A DNA stretch of 64,000 nt, taken from NCBI RefSeq assembly GCF_021012795.1, contig NZ_VFYU01000001.1, positions 1 through 64,000 on the forward strand. Reading direction: 5' to 3'. Below are positions 27,778 through 37,468 of this stretch, one piece after another. The notes under the pieces are model-generated. The model was not told the origin of the DNA, did not search any database, and saw only the letters and a program-made list of their open reading frames with translations. This DNA is from Psychrobacter sp. I-STPA10 (lineage in GTDB: Bacteria > Pseudomonadota > Gammaproteobacteria > Pseudomonadales > Moraxellaceae). A program made the translations under genes and the position numbers. Numbering within the stretch: position 1 is the first letter of the stretch; the number at the start of each line of letters is the position of its first letter.

Positions 27778-28308
27778 ATGCGAAATAACACAAAAAAAAT
27801 TGATTGGAAACAATATATTATCCTTTTTTTAAGAACAGCCATTAGCTTTATGTTTTTGCTGTATATTATAAACTGGATAACGTACACATTATTTGACTGG
27901 AACAAACAATCTATAGCCAGTATTGTCATACAAGGGATTATGTTTGGTTTACTTTTTGGGTTTATGATGCCAATTATTCGTACCAAACTGACCAAAAATA
28001 TCCACCCAACCTTAGCAACAGGTGAGCAGATTGAATACCAAACCCCTGCCAATATATTTAAGGGGGTTGAAGCGGTTGGTGGTATATTATTTATTACCAA
28101 TCAAGGATTGGTGTTTAAGTCGCATAAAGCCAATATTCAAACAGGACAAACCAATATCGCCTTTACTGATATTGAAAAGGTTGAGTCGGTAAAAACTACC
28201 AAACTGGTTGATAATGGCTTAAAGGTGATAAAAAAAGACGGCTTGGAGTTTCAGTTTGTGGTAGAAGATAGAGATGAGTTAATGGCAAAAATCAATGAGA
28301 AGTTATAA
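27778..28308 (+). CDS. GRAM-like membrane protein
   Basis: About 176 residues: two hydrophobic helices (about 15-65), then a beta-rich domain with GGILFITNQGLVFKSH, matching the start of GRAM/PH-like domains. The ATG at 27778 follows AAGGA; the longer frame at 27748 lacks a site. Possibly peripheral lipid binding, but unproven. It heads a same-strand run with a cupin and a nitroreductase, spaced 17 and 10 bp apart, each preceded by aaggaaaag, so the three likely form an operon. Confidence 0.7.
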   Translation: MRNNTKKIDWKQYIILFLRTAISFMFLLYIINWITYTLFDWNKQSIASIVIQGIMFGLLFGFMMPIIRTKLTKNIHPTLATGEQIEYQTPANIFKGVEAVGGILFITNQGLVFKSHKANIQTGQTNIAFTDIEKVESVKTTKLVDNGLKVIKKDGLEFQFVVEDRDELMAKINEKL

Positions 28309-28325
28309 TCAAAAAAGGAAAAGTT

Positions 28326-28652
28326 ATGACAACATCAGTAAACAACCAACCGAGTATTATTAATCTACAACAGCAATTAGATAATATCGCTGAATATTGG
28401 TCACCCAAAGAAGTGGGTAAATTCAATGATATGGGCGTGAATATCGCCAAACTTAAAGGCGAATATGAAGTGCATGAGCATGGCGAAGAAGATAAGCTGT
28501 TTTATGTACTCTCAGGCACGCTGTTAATTGAAATGAGCGATAAAACAGTGAGCGTTAATGCAGGTGAATGTGTAGTAATTCCCAAAGGCGTTGCTCATAA
28601 ACCCATCGCTCCAGAGGAAACTTGCGTGATGTTTTTTGTACCTAAAAGTTAA
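28326..28652 (+). CDS. Cupin-domain protein
   Basis: The 108-residue single-domain cupin has metal-site motif 1 (HEHGEEDKLFYVLSG, giving two His, one Glu) and motif 2 (GECVVIPKGVAHKP). It is probably a small metal-dependent isomerase or dioxygenase-like or sensing protein; substrate unknown. It is the middle gene of a putative three-gene operon. Confidence 0.85.
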   Translation: MTTSVNNQPSIINLQQQLDNIAEYWSPKEVGKFNDMGVNIAKLKGEYEVHEHGEEDKLFYVLSGTLLIEMSDKTVSVNAGECVVIPKGVAHKPIAPEETCVMFFVPKS

Positions 28653-28662
28653 AGGAAAAGTT

Positions 28663-29352
28663 ATGAGTCAAAACACGCCAGCCAGTGAGGTGTTAACCCA
28701 ACTATTAAAACAGCGTTATTCTTGCCGTCAATTTCTACCTAAAACGGTTGAGCATAGCACCATTGAGGCAATCTTAGCCGATGCCCAACTCTCGCCCTCA
28801 AACTGCAACACCCAACCTTGGCAAGTGCATGTCGTTTCGGGTGATACCCTAAAAAAACTTAGCCAAACCATGCTCCAAAAGGCAAAACAGCAAGCCTATT
28901 CGATGGATTTTACTGCCAGTGTAGAGGACTATTTCGGTGTGTTTAAACAGCGTCATCATGATATGGCATCACGCTATTATCAGGCTCAAGGTATTGAGCG
29001 TGACGACACGCAAGCTCGGCAGGCAGAAATCGCTCGTAACTTTACCTTTTTTGATGCCCCGCATGCAGTATTTATGTTTATGCCCATCTTTGGTGATGGT
29101 ATTCGTTCGGCGGTGGATTTGGGGATTTATACCCAGAGCTTTTTATTATCGCTAACCGCTCGGGGGCTGGCAGGTGTACCACAAGGGATATTAAGCTTTT
29201 TTGCTGATGATGTGCGTGAGATTTTAGGTGTATCCGATGAGTTTAAATTGGCTCATGGCATCTCGTTTGGTTATGCTGATGAATCTGCCCCTGTTAATAG
29301 CCGATTTATGGGACGTGTGCCTGTCAGTGAGAGTGTGACGTTTCATGAGTGA
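28663..29352 (+). CDS. Nitroreductase (NfnB/oxygen-insensitive type)
   Basis: About 229 residues with the RYSCRQFLP and AQLSPSNCNTQPWQVHVV flavin-binding stretches and the AVDLGIYTQSFLLSLTARGL block. These indicate an FMN-dependent NAD(P)H oxidoreductase acting on nitroaromatics or quinones. The start is at 28663, where aaaggaaaagtt precedes ATG; the frame upstream overlaps the cupin stop. It ends the GRAM-cupin-nitroreductase run. Confidence 0.88.
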   Translation: MSQNTPASEVLTQLLKQRYSCRQFLPKTVEHSTIEAILADAQLSPSNCNTQPWQVHVVSGDTLKKLSQTMLQKAKQQAYSMDFTASVEDYFGVFKQRHHDMASRYYQAQGIERDDTQARQAEIARNFTFFDAPHAVFMFMPIFGDGIRSAVDLGIYTQSFLLSLTARGLAGVPQGILSFFADDVREILGVSDEFKLAHGISFGYADESAPVNSRFMGRVPVSESVTFHE

Positions 29353-29487
29353 TTGGTTATGAATGATTGGTTATGTCTAAACCTACTTAATTAGCCTTTA
29401 TATAAAATAGAAAGAGCAAAAAATACTGCCCTTAATACCTCAGTCCTATATAATCTTATGGCATTAAATATATAGGATTGGGTCATT

Positions 29488-30252
29488 ATGCAAAGCGGAA
29501 AAGTTAAACATTATAATGAAGATAAAGGCTATGGCTTTATTGATGTGGATAATCAAAGTGAAGATGTATTTTTTCACATCAGTAAATGGAAATTGTCGCA
29601 ACCACCTCAGGTAGGACAACAAATTTATTTTGATAGTCAAAGAAATGATAAAAACCAACTGCGAGCCACAAAAGTAACGGCAACGCCAAACAACCAATCG
29701 TCGTCAACTTCTGGTACAAAACGACACTCTTCATCGCAAAACCAGCAGAACCGACAGTATCGCAATCAGTATCAAAACCAGCACAAAAAAAATAATCCCA
29801 AAAAAGGGATATTAAGCACTGTATTTAGCTTAATTATTTTGCTTGCCATTGCTGTTTATGCCTTTCCTAATTTAAAAGCCAAGTTTTTTCAGGACAATGA
29901 TTCAGCTAATACGACAACACAGTACACCTCTACATCGTCCTCATCACAGCCCACCACTAATACACAAAGCAATACAATTACTGGTGACCCACAGGTTGAC
30001 CAGACCATCCATCTAATCCAACAAGGTGGACCTTTTCCCTATCCAGAAAAAGATGGCACGACCTTTTATAATCGAGAGGGTAAGCTACCGCAAAAAAGCC
30101 GGGGCTATTATAAAGAATATACTGTACCGACGCCGGGGGTGTCTCATCGTGGGGCAAGACGTATTGTGACAGGGGGGTATCCGCCAGAGGTGTATTATCT
30201 CACTGTTGACCATTATGAAACCTTTAAAAAGTTAAATGTAGAGGCACCGTAA
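29488..30252 (+). CDS. Cold-shock domain - membrane helix - RNase Sa-like ribonuclease fusion
   Basis: The 254-residue protein joins three parts. Residues 1-65 are a cold-shock domain with RNP1 (KGYGFIDV) and RNP2 (DVFFHIS). Residues 66-105 are a Gln/Asn/Ser-rich basic linker. A membrane helix follows (about 107-127, preceded by KKNNPKKG, so N-terminus inside). After a Ser/Thr linker, residues 168-250 closely resemble secreted guanyl-specific ribonucleases of the RNase Sa/barnase class: GPFPYPEKDGTTFYNRE, GYYKEYTVPTPG, RGARRI and DHYETF. The catalytic triad is complete by alignment (Glu210, Arg225, His242). Orientation predicts an outside RNase and inside nucleic-acid-binding domain. The next gene, abutting without a gap, encodes a barstar-like inhibitor. 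Confidence 0.85.
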   Translation: MQSGKVKHYNEDKGYGFIDVDNQSEDVFFHISKWKLSQPPQVGQQIYFDSQRNDKNQLRATKVTATPNNQSSSTSGTKRHSSSQNQQNRQYRNQYQNQHKKNNPKKGILSTVFSLIILLAIAVYAFPNLKAKFFQDNDSANTTTQYTSTSSSSQPTTNTQSNTITGDPQVDQTIHLIQQGGPFPYPEKDGTTFYNREGKLPQKSRGYYKEYTVPTPGVSHRGARRIVTGGYPPEVYYLTVDHYETFKKLNVEAP

Positions 30253-30624
30253 ATGCAAAACGAAATACAAAACAAAATGCAAAGTCAATCAAACCAAGCC
30301 ATTATTTATATTGATGCAAATAATCCTGATGCCATGAATACCCTACCTAAGCAGGTGACGCATTTACTTATTAAAGAAGTCGTTGATAAACAAACCTTGC
30401 TGACAAGTTTGGCACAGGCGGGGGAGTTTCCCAGTTATTTTGCCCATAATTGGGACAGTGCATGGGATTGCCTAACCGATAGTAATATTGAACATTTAGT
30501 CCTTAATCTTAGTGCGGTCAACAAGATAAATACCGAGGACTTTAATACCTTTAAAAACCTGATTGAAGATGCTTATATGGATTTTGGTAAGCCTCAACTT
30601 TGGGTAATCGTAGCAGGTGATTAA
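30253..30624 (+). CDS. Barstar-family ribonuclease inhibitor
   Basis: The 123-residue product resembles barstar: FPSYFAHNWDSAWDCLTD carries the inhibitory-helix residues equivalent to barstar Asp35, Trp38 and Asp39 (here D68, W71, D72), and the C-terminal beta strand LWVIVAG is kept. Its ATG follows the stop codon of the ribonuclease fusion with no spacer, indicating coupled expression. It should bind and block the RNase domain in the cytoplasm before membrane insertion, as barstar does for barnase; this is inferred from family and position. The first 15 residues are Gln/Asn-rich. Confidence 0.88.
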   Translation: MQNEIQNKMQSQSNQAIIYIDANNPDAMNTLPKQVTHLLIKEVVDKQTLLTSLAQAGEFPSYFAHNWDSAWDCLTDSNIEHLVLNLSAVNKINTEDFNTFKNLIEDAYMDFGKPQLWVIVAGD

Positions 30625-30858
30625 TGGTTTTGATAAGAGGTTATGAAAAGTTCTGACAATACCATGACTAAACCCTCACTTGCTTAAAACAGAAAACTAA
30701 AGTAAAGTTTTTATTTATAGTCAAAGTAAGATAAAACGCTGTAAAAGTGGTTTTTCTCAAATATTCTATCACTGTTTCTAATAAAGTTTTTTGATAAAGA
30801 ATATCGTTATTTGAGTTATCTTTGATTGATTATTTTTATTCATAATAAAAGGTAACTC

Positions 30859-32385
30859 ATGTCATTTGCTCAAGTCCATACCCGTTCCGTTGTTGGTCTG
30901 CATGCCCCAGCCGTAATGGTTGAGGTGCATTTATCACAAGGCTTGCCTGCCTTGACCATTGTTGGCTTACCAGAGGCGGCGGTGCGTGAGAGTAAAGATA
31001 GGGTACGCTCAGCGATTATCAACTCAAACTTTCAATTTCCCAACCGCCGTCTCACCATCAACCTTGCCCCTGCCGATTTACCCAAAGAAGGGGCAAGGTT
31101 GGATTTGCCAATAGCGATGGGGATTTTGGCAGCCAGTGGGCAGATTGATGCAGATATTTTGGAAAACTTTGAATTTATTGGCGAGTTGGCATTAAATGGT
31201 GATTTACGCCAGATTACAGGTAGCTTAGCCGTTGCCCGAGCCATCAAAAGCCAGACCAAAACAAATAACGCTAAACAACGTCAGCTTATCGCTCCCAAAG
31301 CCAATGCGGTAGAGGCGGCACGAGTAGCAGGGGTCGAGGTTTTAGGGGCAAATAATCTAACCGAGGTATGCCGTCATTTGGCGGTGGTGAGTGGTCAGCA
31401 AACCGACCAAGCAGATAAGCTATCTATAGAACAGCCCAGTATCATCAATACGCAAGTTCATTATAAAATTGACCTTGCCGATGTCAAAGGGCAACATCAT
31501 GCCAGACGGGCGTTAGAGATTGCGGCAGCAGGTGGGCACTCTCTATTATTTATTGGACCTCCGGGTTCAGGCAAGACTTTAATGGCATCACGTTTGCCGA
31601 CTATTTTACCCGAGCTGAGTGACGAGGAGGCATTAGAGGTTGCCAGTACTTACTCAGTAGCAGATACAGAATATCAATACGGTACACGTCCTTTTAGAGA
31701 AATTCATCATACCATTTCAGCAGTGGCATTGGTGGGTGGAGGTTCTCGTCCAAAACCCGGTGAGATTACCCTTGCCGACAAAGGGGTTCTTTTTATTGAT
31801 GAGATGCCAGAGTTTGACCGCAAAGTTTTGGAGGTTTTACGTCAGCCACTTGAATCTAAGCAAATTACCATCAGTCGAGCCAACTCACAAATAACCTTTC
31901 CTGCCAATTTTCAGCTTATTGCCGCGATGAACCCTTGTCCCTGTGGCTATCATGGTGACTTATCTAACCGTTGCCATTGCCGACCAGAACAAATTGCCCG
32001 TTATCAAGATAAAATCTCAGGACCACTGCTTGACCGTATTGACCTGCATGTCAGTGTTCCTGCTCTGCCATTAACAGATTTACAAAATGCCCAAAAAGGC
32101 GAAACCTCCGAAGTGGTACGCCAAAGAGTAGCAAAAGCTCATAACAGACAGATGCAACGGCAAAATAAGGTGAACAATGAGCTAACCCCCAGTGAGCTTG
32201 ATGAGCAAGCCAATCTCGGTGAGCCTCAAAAACAACTGCTACAAACTGCCCAATCTCGCCTTAACCTCTCTGCTCGGGGGTATCATCGGGTGCTGCGAGT
32301 TGCCCGTACCATTGCCGACCTTGCAGGTAGTGATACGATAGAAATCCCACATCTTAGCGAAGCATTAAGCTATCGTGGCAATTAA
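30859..32385 (+). CDS. comM: YifB/ComM family Mg-chelatase-like ATPase
   Basis: At 508 residues it has an N-terminal ChlI-like domain starting FAQVHTRSVVGLHAPAVMVE, then an AAA+ module with Walker A GPPGSGKT near 236-243 and Walker B VLFIDEMPEF. A CPCGYHGD...RCHC zinc-like cluster and a C-terminal Mg_chelatase_C domain complete it. ComM is a branch-migration helicase that helps integrate DNA in natural transformation, and Moraxella/Acinetobacter relatives are naturally competent. Single gene; 234 bp of AT-rich spacer upstream with no other feature. Confidence 0.95.
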   Translation: MSFAQVHTRSVVGLHAPAVMVEVHLSQGLPALTIVGLPEAAVRESKDRVRSAIINSNFQFPNRRLTINLAPADLPKEGARLDLPIAMGILAASGQIDADILENFEFIGELALNGDLRQITGSLAVARAIKSQTKTNNAKQRQLIAPKANAVEAARVAGVEVLGANNLTEVCRHLAVVSGQQTDQADKLSIEQPSIINTQVHYKIDLADVKGQHHARRALEIAAAGGHSLLFIGPPGSGKTLMASRLPTILPELSDEEALEVASTYSVADTEYQYGTRPFREIHHTISAVALVGGGSRPKPGEITLADKGVLFIDEMPEFDRKVLEVLRQPLESKQITISRANSQITFPANFQLIAAMNPCPCGYHGDLSNRCHCRPEQIARYQDKISGPLLDRIDLHVSVPALPLTDLQNAQKGETSEVVRQRVAKAHNRQMQRQNKVNNELTPSELDEQANLGEPQKQLLQTAQSRLNLSARGYHRVLRVARTIADLAGSDTIEIPHLSEALSYRGN

Positions 32386-32431
32386 CTTAGCTTTAATATG
32401 TCTGAAACTGTGGTTAGCATTAAACTTAATA

Positions 32432-34252
32432 TTAAAAAAGCCCCGTAATATTACCCTCATCATCGACATCAATCTGATTGGCGGCAGGCACTTTAGGCAG
32501 ACCGGGCATTTTCATGATTGCTCCACAAATCACCACAATAAATCCTGCACCTGCTGACAAGCTAACATCCCGCACATGAATAGTAAAGCCTGTAGGTCGC
32601 CCCAACAGCTTTGGATTATCACTGAGCGAATACTGAGTTTTGGCAATACAAATCGGTACTTTATCGAGCTTTAATGCCTCTATACGGCGAATTTTACTTT
32701 GTGCAAAACTGCTGATATCAATGTCATCCGCCCCATAAATTCTTTGTGCTACGGTGCGTATTTTATCGGCAATGCTGTCTTCATTGTCATAAGATAATTG
32801 GAACGGTTTGCTGGCTGCATCAGGTTTAGAATCATTTTGCTCCAAGACATTTAATACCGCATTGGCAAGTGCTTCACCGCCTTTGCCACCTTTTTCCCAC
32901 ACTTGCGTTAATGCTACTTCTACCCCTTGCTCTAAGCAAGCCTGACGCACCATCGCAATCTCAGCCTCAGTGTCGCTGACAAACTGATTAATCGCTACCA
33001 CCACAGGCAAGTTATAAACATTTTGCAGGTTTTCAATGTGTTTTATCAGGTTGGGTAAGCCTTTTTCTAGTGCCGTTAAATCCTCATCTTTTAACTTATT
33101 TTTTGCCAAGCCACCATTGTATTTTAACGCCCGAATGGTAGCGACAATCACTGCCACATTGGGAGTCAGTCCTGCCATACGGCATTTGATATCACAAAAC
33201 TTTTGTGCCCCAAGGTCTGCCCCAAATCCTGCTTCTGTCAGCGTATAATCGGCTAAATGTAGGGCAACTTTGGTGGCAATCACCGAATTACAACCATGAG
33301 CAATATTGGCAAAAGGACCGCCATGAACAATCGCAGGTGTGCCCTCAATGGTTTGCACCAAATTGGGTTTAATCGCATCTTTTAGCAGTGCCGTCATTGC
33401 CCCATGAGCTTGCAAATCTTTGGCATAAATCGGCTGTTTGTCTTTATTATAAGCCACCAAAATATTGCCCAGTCGTTGTTTTAAATCTGCTAAATCAGTC
33501 GCCAAGCAAAAAATTGCCATGACTTCTGATGCCACAGTAATGTCAAAACCATCCTCACGCATCACCCCATCACTGGACTTGCCCATACCGCTAATGATAT
33601 TGCGTAACTGGCGGTCATTCATATCGACCACATGTCGCCATAACACCTGTTTGGGGTCAATATCTAGCTCATTGCCCTGATAAATATGATTATCAATCAT
33701 CGCTGCTAGCAAATTATTGGCGGCACTAATGGCATGAAAATCACCAGTAAAATGTAGGTTAATGTCTTCCATTGGCAACACTTGAGCATAGCCACCACCT
33801 GCTGCCCCACCTTTTATCCCAAATACAGGCCCTAATGATGGCTCACGCAAGGCGACGATGGCACGTTTGCCAGTATTTTGTTGTTGCTGAACACGGTTTA
33901 TCGCATCGGCTAACCCAATGGTGACGGTGGTTTTGCCTTCACCTGCTGGCGTGGGGTTAATAGCTGTCACCAAAATCAGCTTGCCCTGTTTGCCCTGATT
34001 ACCATCTTTCCCTGGCTCAGATTTAGCAGGCTTGTTAAACACATCGGCTGGATTAATTTTGGCTTTATAGTGTCCATAAGGCTCTATTTGCTCAGGCAAT
34101 AGTCCCAACTTTTGGGCAATGGCAGTGATGGGCTGGAGGGTTGCATTTTGCGCGATGCTGATATCATTAGGAACTGCGTTAGGGATATCGTTAGGAGTTT
34201 CATTACAAATACTATTAGAACTGTCTTTAGGAGCGTTATTGGGAACAGTCAT
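32432..34252 (-). CDS. fhs: Formate-tetrahydrofolate ligase
   Basis: It makes 10-formyl-THF from formate, THF and ATP for one-carbon metabolism. The 606-residue length is slightly above the usual 555-560 owing to an Asn/Ser/Pro-rich N-terminal extension of about 30 residues and an inserted Lys/Gly stretch near residue 70-90. The P-loop TPAGEGKTT, then [24 protein letters not shown] and [10 protein letters not shown] blocks are family hallmarks. It is convergent with comM (46 bp between stops). The start could be a later ATG if the extension is not translated. Confidence 0.95.
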   Translation of the reverse strand: MTVPNNAPKDSSNSICNETPNDIPNAVPNDISIAQNATLQPITAIAQKLGLLPEQIEPYGHYKAKINPADVFNKPAKSEPGKDGNQGKQGKLILVTAINPTPAGEGKTTVTIGLADAINRVQQQQNTGKRAIVALREPSLGPVFGIKGGAAGGGYAQVLPMEDINLHFTGDFHAISAANNLLAAMIDNHIYQGNELDIDPKQVLWRHVVDMNDRQLRNIISGMGKSSDGVMREDGFDITVASEVMAIFCLATDLADLKQRLGNILVAYNKDKQPIYAKDLQAHGAMTALLKDAIKPNLVQTIEGTPAIVHGGPFANIAHGCNSVIATKVALHLADYTLTEAGFGADLGAQKFCDIKCRMAGLTPNVAVIVATIRALKYNGGLAKNKLKDEDLTALEKGLPNLIKHIENLQNVYNLPVVVAINQFVSDTEAEIAMVRQACLEQGVEVALTQVWEKGGKGGEALANAVLNVLEQNDSKPDAASKPFQLSYDNEDSIADKIRTVAQRIYGADDIDISSFAQSKIRRIEALKLDKVPICIAKTQYSLSDNPKLLGRPTGFTIHVRDVSLSAGAGFIVVICGAIMKMPGLPKVPAANQIDVDDEGNITGLF

Positions 34253-34703
34253 AGAAAAGCCTTAAAAATTAAATAACAAATTGTATTTACTTCGATTATT
34301 GTTGCTGAATATTGTCTCTAATAAACGGGATATTTTGCAATCTTTAGCAAGCCTTATCTGACTACAATGCCAGATTATGACGTGATTGTCATGGTTTACT
34401 AAGCCTGAGCTCAGATATCCTTAACGACATATTTGACAAAGTCTATCAACATGACAATTAATCCTTATTTTCTAGGTTTATATATTTATTAGAAAATACT
34501 TGTTTGTATTATACTCTTAGACTAAAATATTTAACCCATAATATTATTAAGGTTATAAATCACCATTATAAAGTCTTTTTTATTATCGATTTTATAAAAA
34601 TGAGATATTTTTATATATAATATTTATTTCATGATTATTATAATCAACCTTAATCTTGATGGGTCTTATGTACGTGCCAAATTAATTTTAAAGGAAAATA
34701 TCT
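34253..34703. other. AT-rich intergenic region with divergent promoters, no gene seen
   Basis: This 451-bp spacer separates the divergent fhs and CZB genes. It contains an 8-bp inverted repeat ATTTTCTA (34467-34474)/TAGAAAAT (34490-34497) and many AT-rich hexamers suited to -10 elements. I see no coding frame or RNA gene. Confidence 0.5.
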
Positions 34704-35069
34704 ATGAGTAACTTTAATTTTACCGATGCTTTAAAAACACATGCAGATTGGAAGTTTAAATTGCGTGATGCTATTGCAGAGAAAACACAGTTAGATGATA
34801 AGAAAATTGCTCAAGATGACCAATGTGTATTAGGCAAATGGTTACATGATGCAGAAACCAAAGAAGCATTTAGTGGTCTAGAAAACTATCAAGAATGCAT
34901 CAAAGCACATGCGCGTTTCCATAAAGCTGCCGCAGAAGTTGCTCGCAATATTAATATGGAAAATTATGCACATGCAACTGATCTGTTAAAAACAGGCACA
35001 GAATATGCGACTTCCAGCTCTGAAGTTGGCTTAGCAATTCATGAATTACGTAAAGAAGTACAGTCATAA
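34704..35069 (+). CDS. Stand-alone CZB (chemoreceptor zinc-binding) domain protein
   Basis: The 121-residue protein is only a CZB domain: HADWKFKLRDAI (His13), DDQCVLGKWLHD (Cys41) and KAHARFHKAA supply the expected 3His/1Cys zinc site. In chemoreceptors and diguanylate cyclases such domains sense zinc or hypochlorite, but here no receptor or output domain is attached. It may act in trans; unproven. Strong ribosome site aaaggaaaa precedes ATG, and a terminator follows, so it is a monocistronic and probably well expressed gene. Confidence 0.85.
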   Translation: MSNFNFTDALKTHADWKFKLRDAIAEKTQLDDKKIAQDDQCVLGKWLHDAETKEAFSGLENYQECIKAHARFHKAAAEVARNINMENYAHATDLLKTGTEYATSSSEVGLAIHELRKEVQS

Positions 35070-35101
35070 GTATTAATTTTAAGATAAGTTGATTCTTATT
35101 T

Positions 35102-35150
35102 AAAAAAAATGGGCTTAAGTAAACTTTAAATTTATTTAAACCCATTTTTT
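35102..35150. terminator. Terminator after the CZB gene
   Basis: AAAAATGGGcTTAA pairs with TTTAAaCCCATTTTTT across a 20-nt loop, with T-runs available on both strands, about 35 bp after the CZB stop codon. Confidence 0.65.
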
Positions 35151-35278
35151 ATGTTTAATATATCAATATAAAAAAATATTTTATTTAAAATTTTAGAGAT
35201 GATTAAAAATTTCTAACAAAAGAAACTTGGTGATAGCAATTTAAGCAAAATTACAACCCAACAATGACTTGCTCAAGG

Positions 35279-35995
35279 TTATTGCTTAATCGCCTCAACC
35301 TGAATGGTCAATCGCACCTGCTTGCTCATTCCCATTGCCACATACTTATCAATGCCCCAGTTGGTACGGTCAATCGTCGTGGTAAAGTCACCGCCACACA
35401 CCGACTTTTTATACACAGGACTAAAATAACAATTAAACTTTGTCGCCGTTAAGCTCACAGGGTGGGTTTTGCCGTGCATCGTCAAATTACCATCAACCTG
35501 CGTCACTTTTGCTTGTCCATCATTGCTACCATCATCAGCTTTAGCAAAATGCCACTGTGTTGACTCAAAAAGTGCTGTCGGATACTGCTCAACCGCAAAA
35601 AAATCCTCACTTTTTAAATGCTCATCAAACTTCTCATTACCCGTATTCAAATCCGTCATCGGAATAGTGATAGCAACTTTGCCAAACTGCTGTTTTGGGT
35701 CATACTTTACCTCACCTGTGAGGTTATAAAACCCGCCTGTATTGGTCGAGGTATTAAAATGGTCAATGGCAAAACGTACATTAGTATGAGTAGGGTCAAT
35801 CTCATACGTGCTAACCTGACTCATATCGACCTGAGAAGTGTTATTGGCATTGTTTTGGTTAGAGTTAGCTTGACTGCTACTGCTACTATCTTGCGTGATA
35901 CTGGCACAACCTACACCCGCCAGTACTGAGGTTAAAGCCAGTGCTGTTAGTAACTTTGCTAAATACTTTGTAGCGTGATTAGTATGAGTTTGCAT
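35279..35995 (-). CDS. YceI-family lipoprotein
   Basis: The 238-residue protein has an N-terminal signal with lipobox-like AGVGC, a Ser/Gln/Asn-rich linker, then the YceI lipocalin-like barrel (YEIDPTHTNVRFAIDHFNTS at the start, GNLTMHGKTHPVSL near the middle). YceI proteins bind polyisoprenoid-like lipids in the periplasm and are often induced by stress. It sits in a single-gene unit; the facing strand carries no gene. Confidence 0.88.
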   Translation of the reverse strand: MQTHTNHATKYLAKLLTALALTSVLAGVGCASITQDSSSSSQANSNQNNANNTSQVDMSQVSTYEIDPTHTNVRFAIDHFNTSTNTGGFYNLTGEVKYDPKQQFGKVAITIPMTDLNTGNEKFDEHLKSEDFFAVEQYPTALFESTQWHFAKADDGSNDGQAKVTQVDGNLTMHGKTHPVSLTATKFNCYFSPVYKKSVCGGDFTTTIDRTNWGIDKYVAMGMSKQVRLTIQVEAIKQ

Positions 35996-36094
35996 CGTAT
36001 TTTTCCTTATTAATTAATTGATTATTTATCGCTTTATTAAAAACTGGTTTATTAAAGAAGGTTTTATTGGGCATAATGGACACAAGCCAGTCAG

Positions 36095-36835
36095 TTAATC
36101 ATTAGAAGGCAACAAATACGCCACCAAACTGGCAAAATCATCAAACGCCTGTGTCGGCTTAAAATCGCGAATATCTTGCCCATAGTTATAACCATAGGAT
36201 AATCCCAACGTATCTATGCCCGCATTTTGCCCTGCTAAAATATCGTTTTTTGAATCGCCAATCATCACCGCTTTATTAGGATTTACCCTAAGCTGTCCAC
36301 ATACATAATGTAGCGGAGCAGGGTCAGGTTTTTTTTCAGCTAAACTATCACCCCCCAATACCTCAGTAAACAAATCTTGCCAACCAAAATGTTGCAACAA
36401 TTTAGGCACAAAGCGTATCGGCTTATTGGTCACCAAAGCTAATATATACCCTGCTTGTTGCAATTGTTTTAAACCTTTATCCACCCCAGCATACGCCACG
36501 GTTTTTGTGCCACTGGTTTGCTCATACGCCTCAAAAAAGACTTCTTGAGCATCACTAATCTGTTGCTGAGTAGGCGGTACTTGACTACTGGCAGTTAATG
36601 CCCGCTCCACCAGTTTACGTGAGCCATTGCCCACCCAGTTTCTCACCTCACTTTCAGGATAGGTTGGTTTGCCCAGTTGCTTAAGCATCATATTTGTCGC
36701 CTCTGCCAAATCTGGCACACTATCAATCAACGTCCCGTCAAAATCAAAAATTAGTAGTGATTTTTCACCCATCGGCGTTGTTATAGTAGTTATATGATGG
36801 CTTAACTTAGCAGGAGGGGTAATATTCGTACTCAT
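36095..36835 (-). CDS. gph: Phosphoglycolate phosphatase-like HAD hydrolase
   Basis: A HAD phosphatase of 246 residues: motif I DFDGTLIDS (nucleophile Asp), motif II in LVTNKP, and GDSKNDILAGQNAG for the Mg2+ site. The cap and the KPDPAPLHYVC block fit the Gph group, which removes 2-phosphoglycolate formed in DNA repair. The first 22 residues are poorly conserved, and a downstream start (MGEKSLL) is possible. Confidence 0.85.
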   Translation of the reverse strand: MSTNITPPAKLSHHITTITTPMGEKSLLIFDFDGTLIDSVPDLAEATNMMLKQLGKPTYPESEVRNWVGNGSRKLVERALTASSQVPPTQQQISDAQEVFFEAYEQTSGTKTVAYAGVDKGLKQLQQAGYILALVTNKPIRFVPKLLQHFGWQDLFTEVLGGDSLAEKKPDPAPLHYVCGQLRVNPNKAVMIGDSKNDILAGQNAGIDTLGLSYGYNYGQDIRDFKPTQAFDDFASLVAYLLPSND

Positions 36836-36958
36836 AAAACTCTCTTTTTTAGTTAATTTAAAATTGGTGTACGATTGCGTCCAATCATGTTATTGCTAAT
36901 AATAGTAACAAAAATTGCTGACCCCAATGTGTGAAGTTTTTTTAAGGAAGGAATACTT

Positions 36959-37318
36959 ATGCCTTATCCTATCCTCAACTCTATAAATACAGACAATATA
37001 CGCCAACGATGGGTAGCTCGACTATTAGCAATGCTAAGTGGTTGTCTGTTATGTACCATTGTTAGTATCAGCCACGCAGGGTTATTAGAACGGCTAATCC
37101 CACAAGGCGAAACCCATACGGTCACTGCGGTAGACCGTGACGTGGCGTTTATTATTGATGGTTATATTTATGATGCCCGCCAGTTTTGCTATATGGTGGT
37201 GGGTGACAAAGTGGTGTTTTTGGATGGTCGGCACGGCATTGATTACCGAGCCACTGTTTATAATCTTAACGGGCATGAGCAGTGTGATTTGTTGTTACGG
37301 AAGCGGGTGGGGGAGTAG
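36959..37318 (+). CDS. Small exported protein of unknown function
   Basis: The 119-residue product has an N-terminal hydrophobic segment ending SISHA, a probable Sec cleavage site near residue 40, followed by a compact domain with two Cys (FCYMVV and QCDLLL) that may form a disulfide. ATG is preceded by aaggaaggaa. No family recognised. Confidence 0.65.
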   Translation: MPYPILNSINTDNIRQRWVARLLAMLSGCLLCTIVSISHAGLLERLIPQGETHTVTAVDRDVAFIIDGYIYDARQFCYMVVGDKVVFLDGRHGIDYRATVYNLNGHEQCDLLLRKRVGE

Positions 37319-37468
37319 GTAAACATTACTCAAATTAGCAATTGTAGTGGTGATAATATCTTCTTATGCAAGGTCAGGATAAACTATCCGAGGTTAGCGA
37401 ATTTCACACCTTAATGCTGGTATGCCTTGCAACTTATTTTATTAAACTAAAGTGTGTAAGGAGTGGCT

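Noticed and set aside
30625-30858. TATAGTCAAAG motif near 30718 considered as another IS630-type end
   Set aside because: The possible partner near 30820-30840 matches poorly and lacks a TA-bounded terminal repeat.
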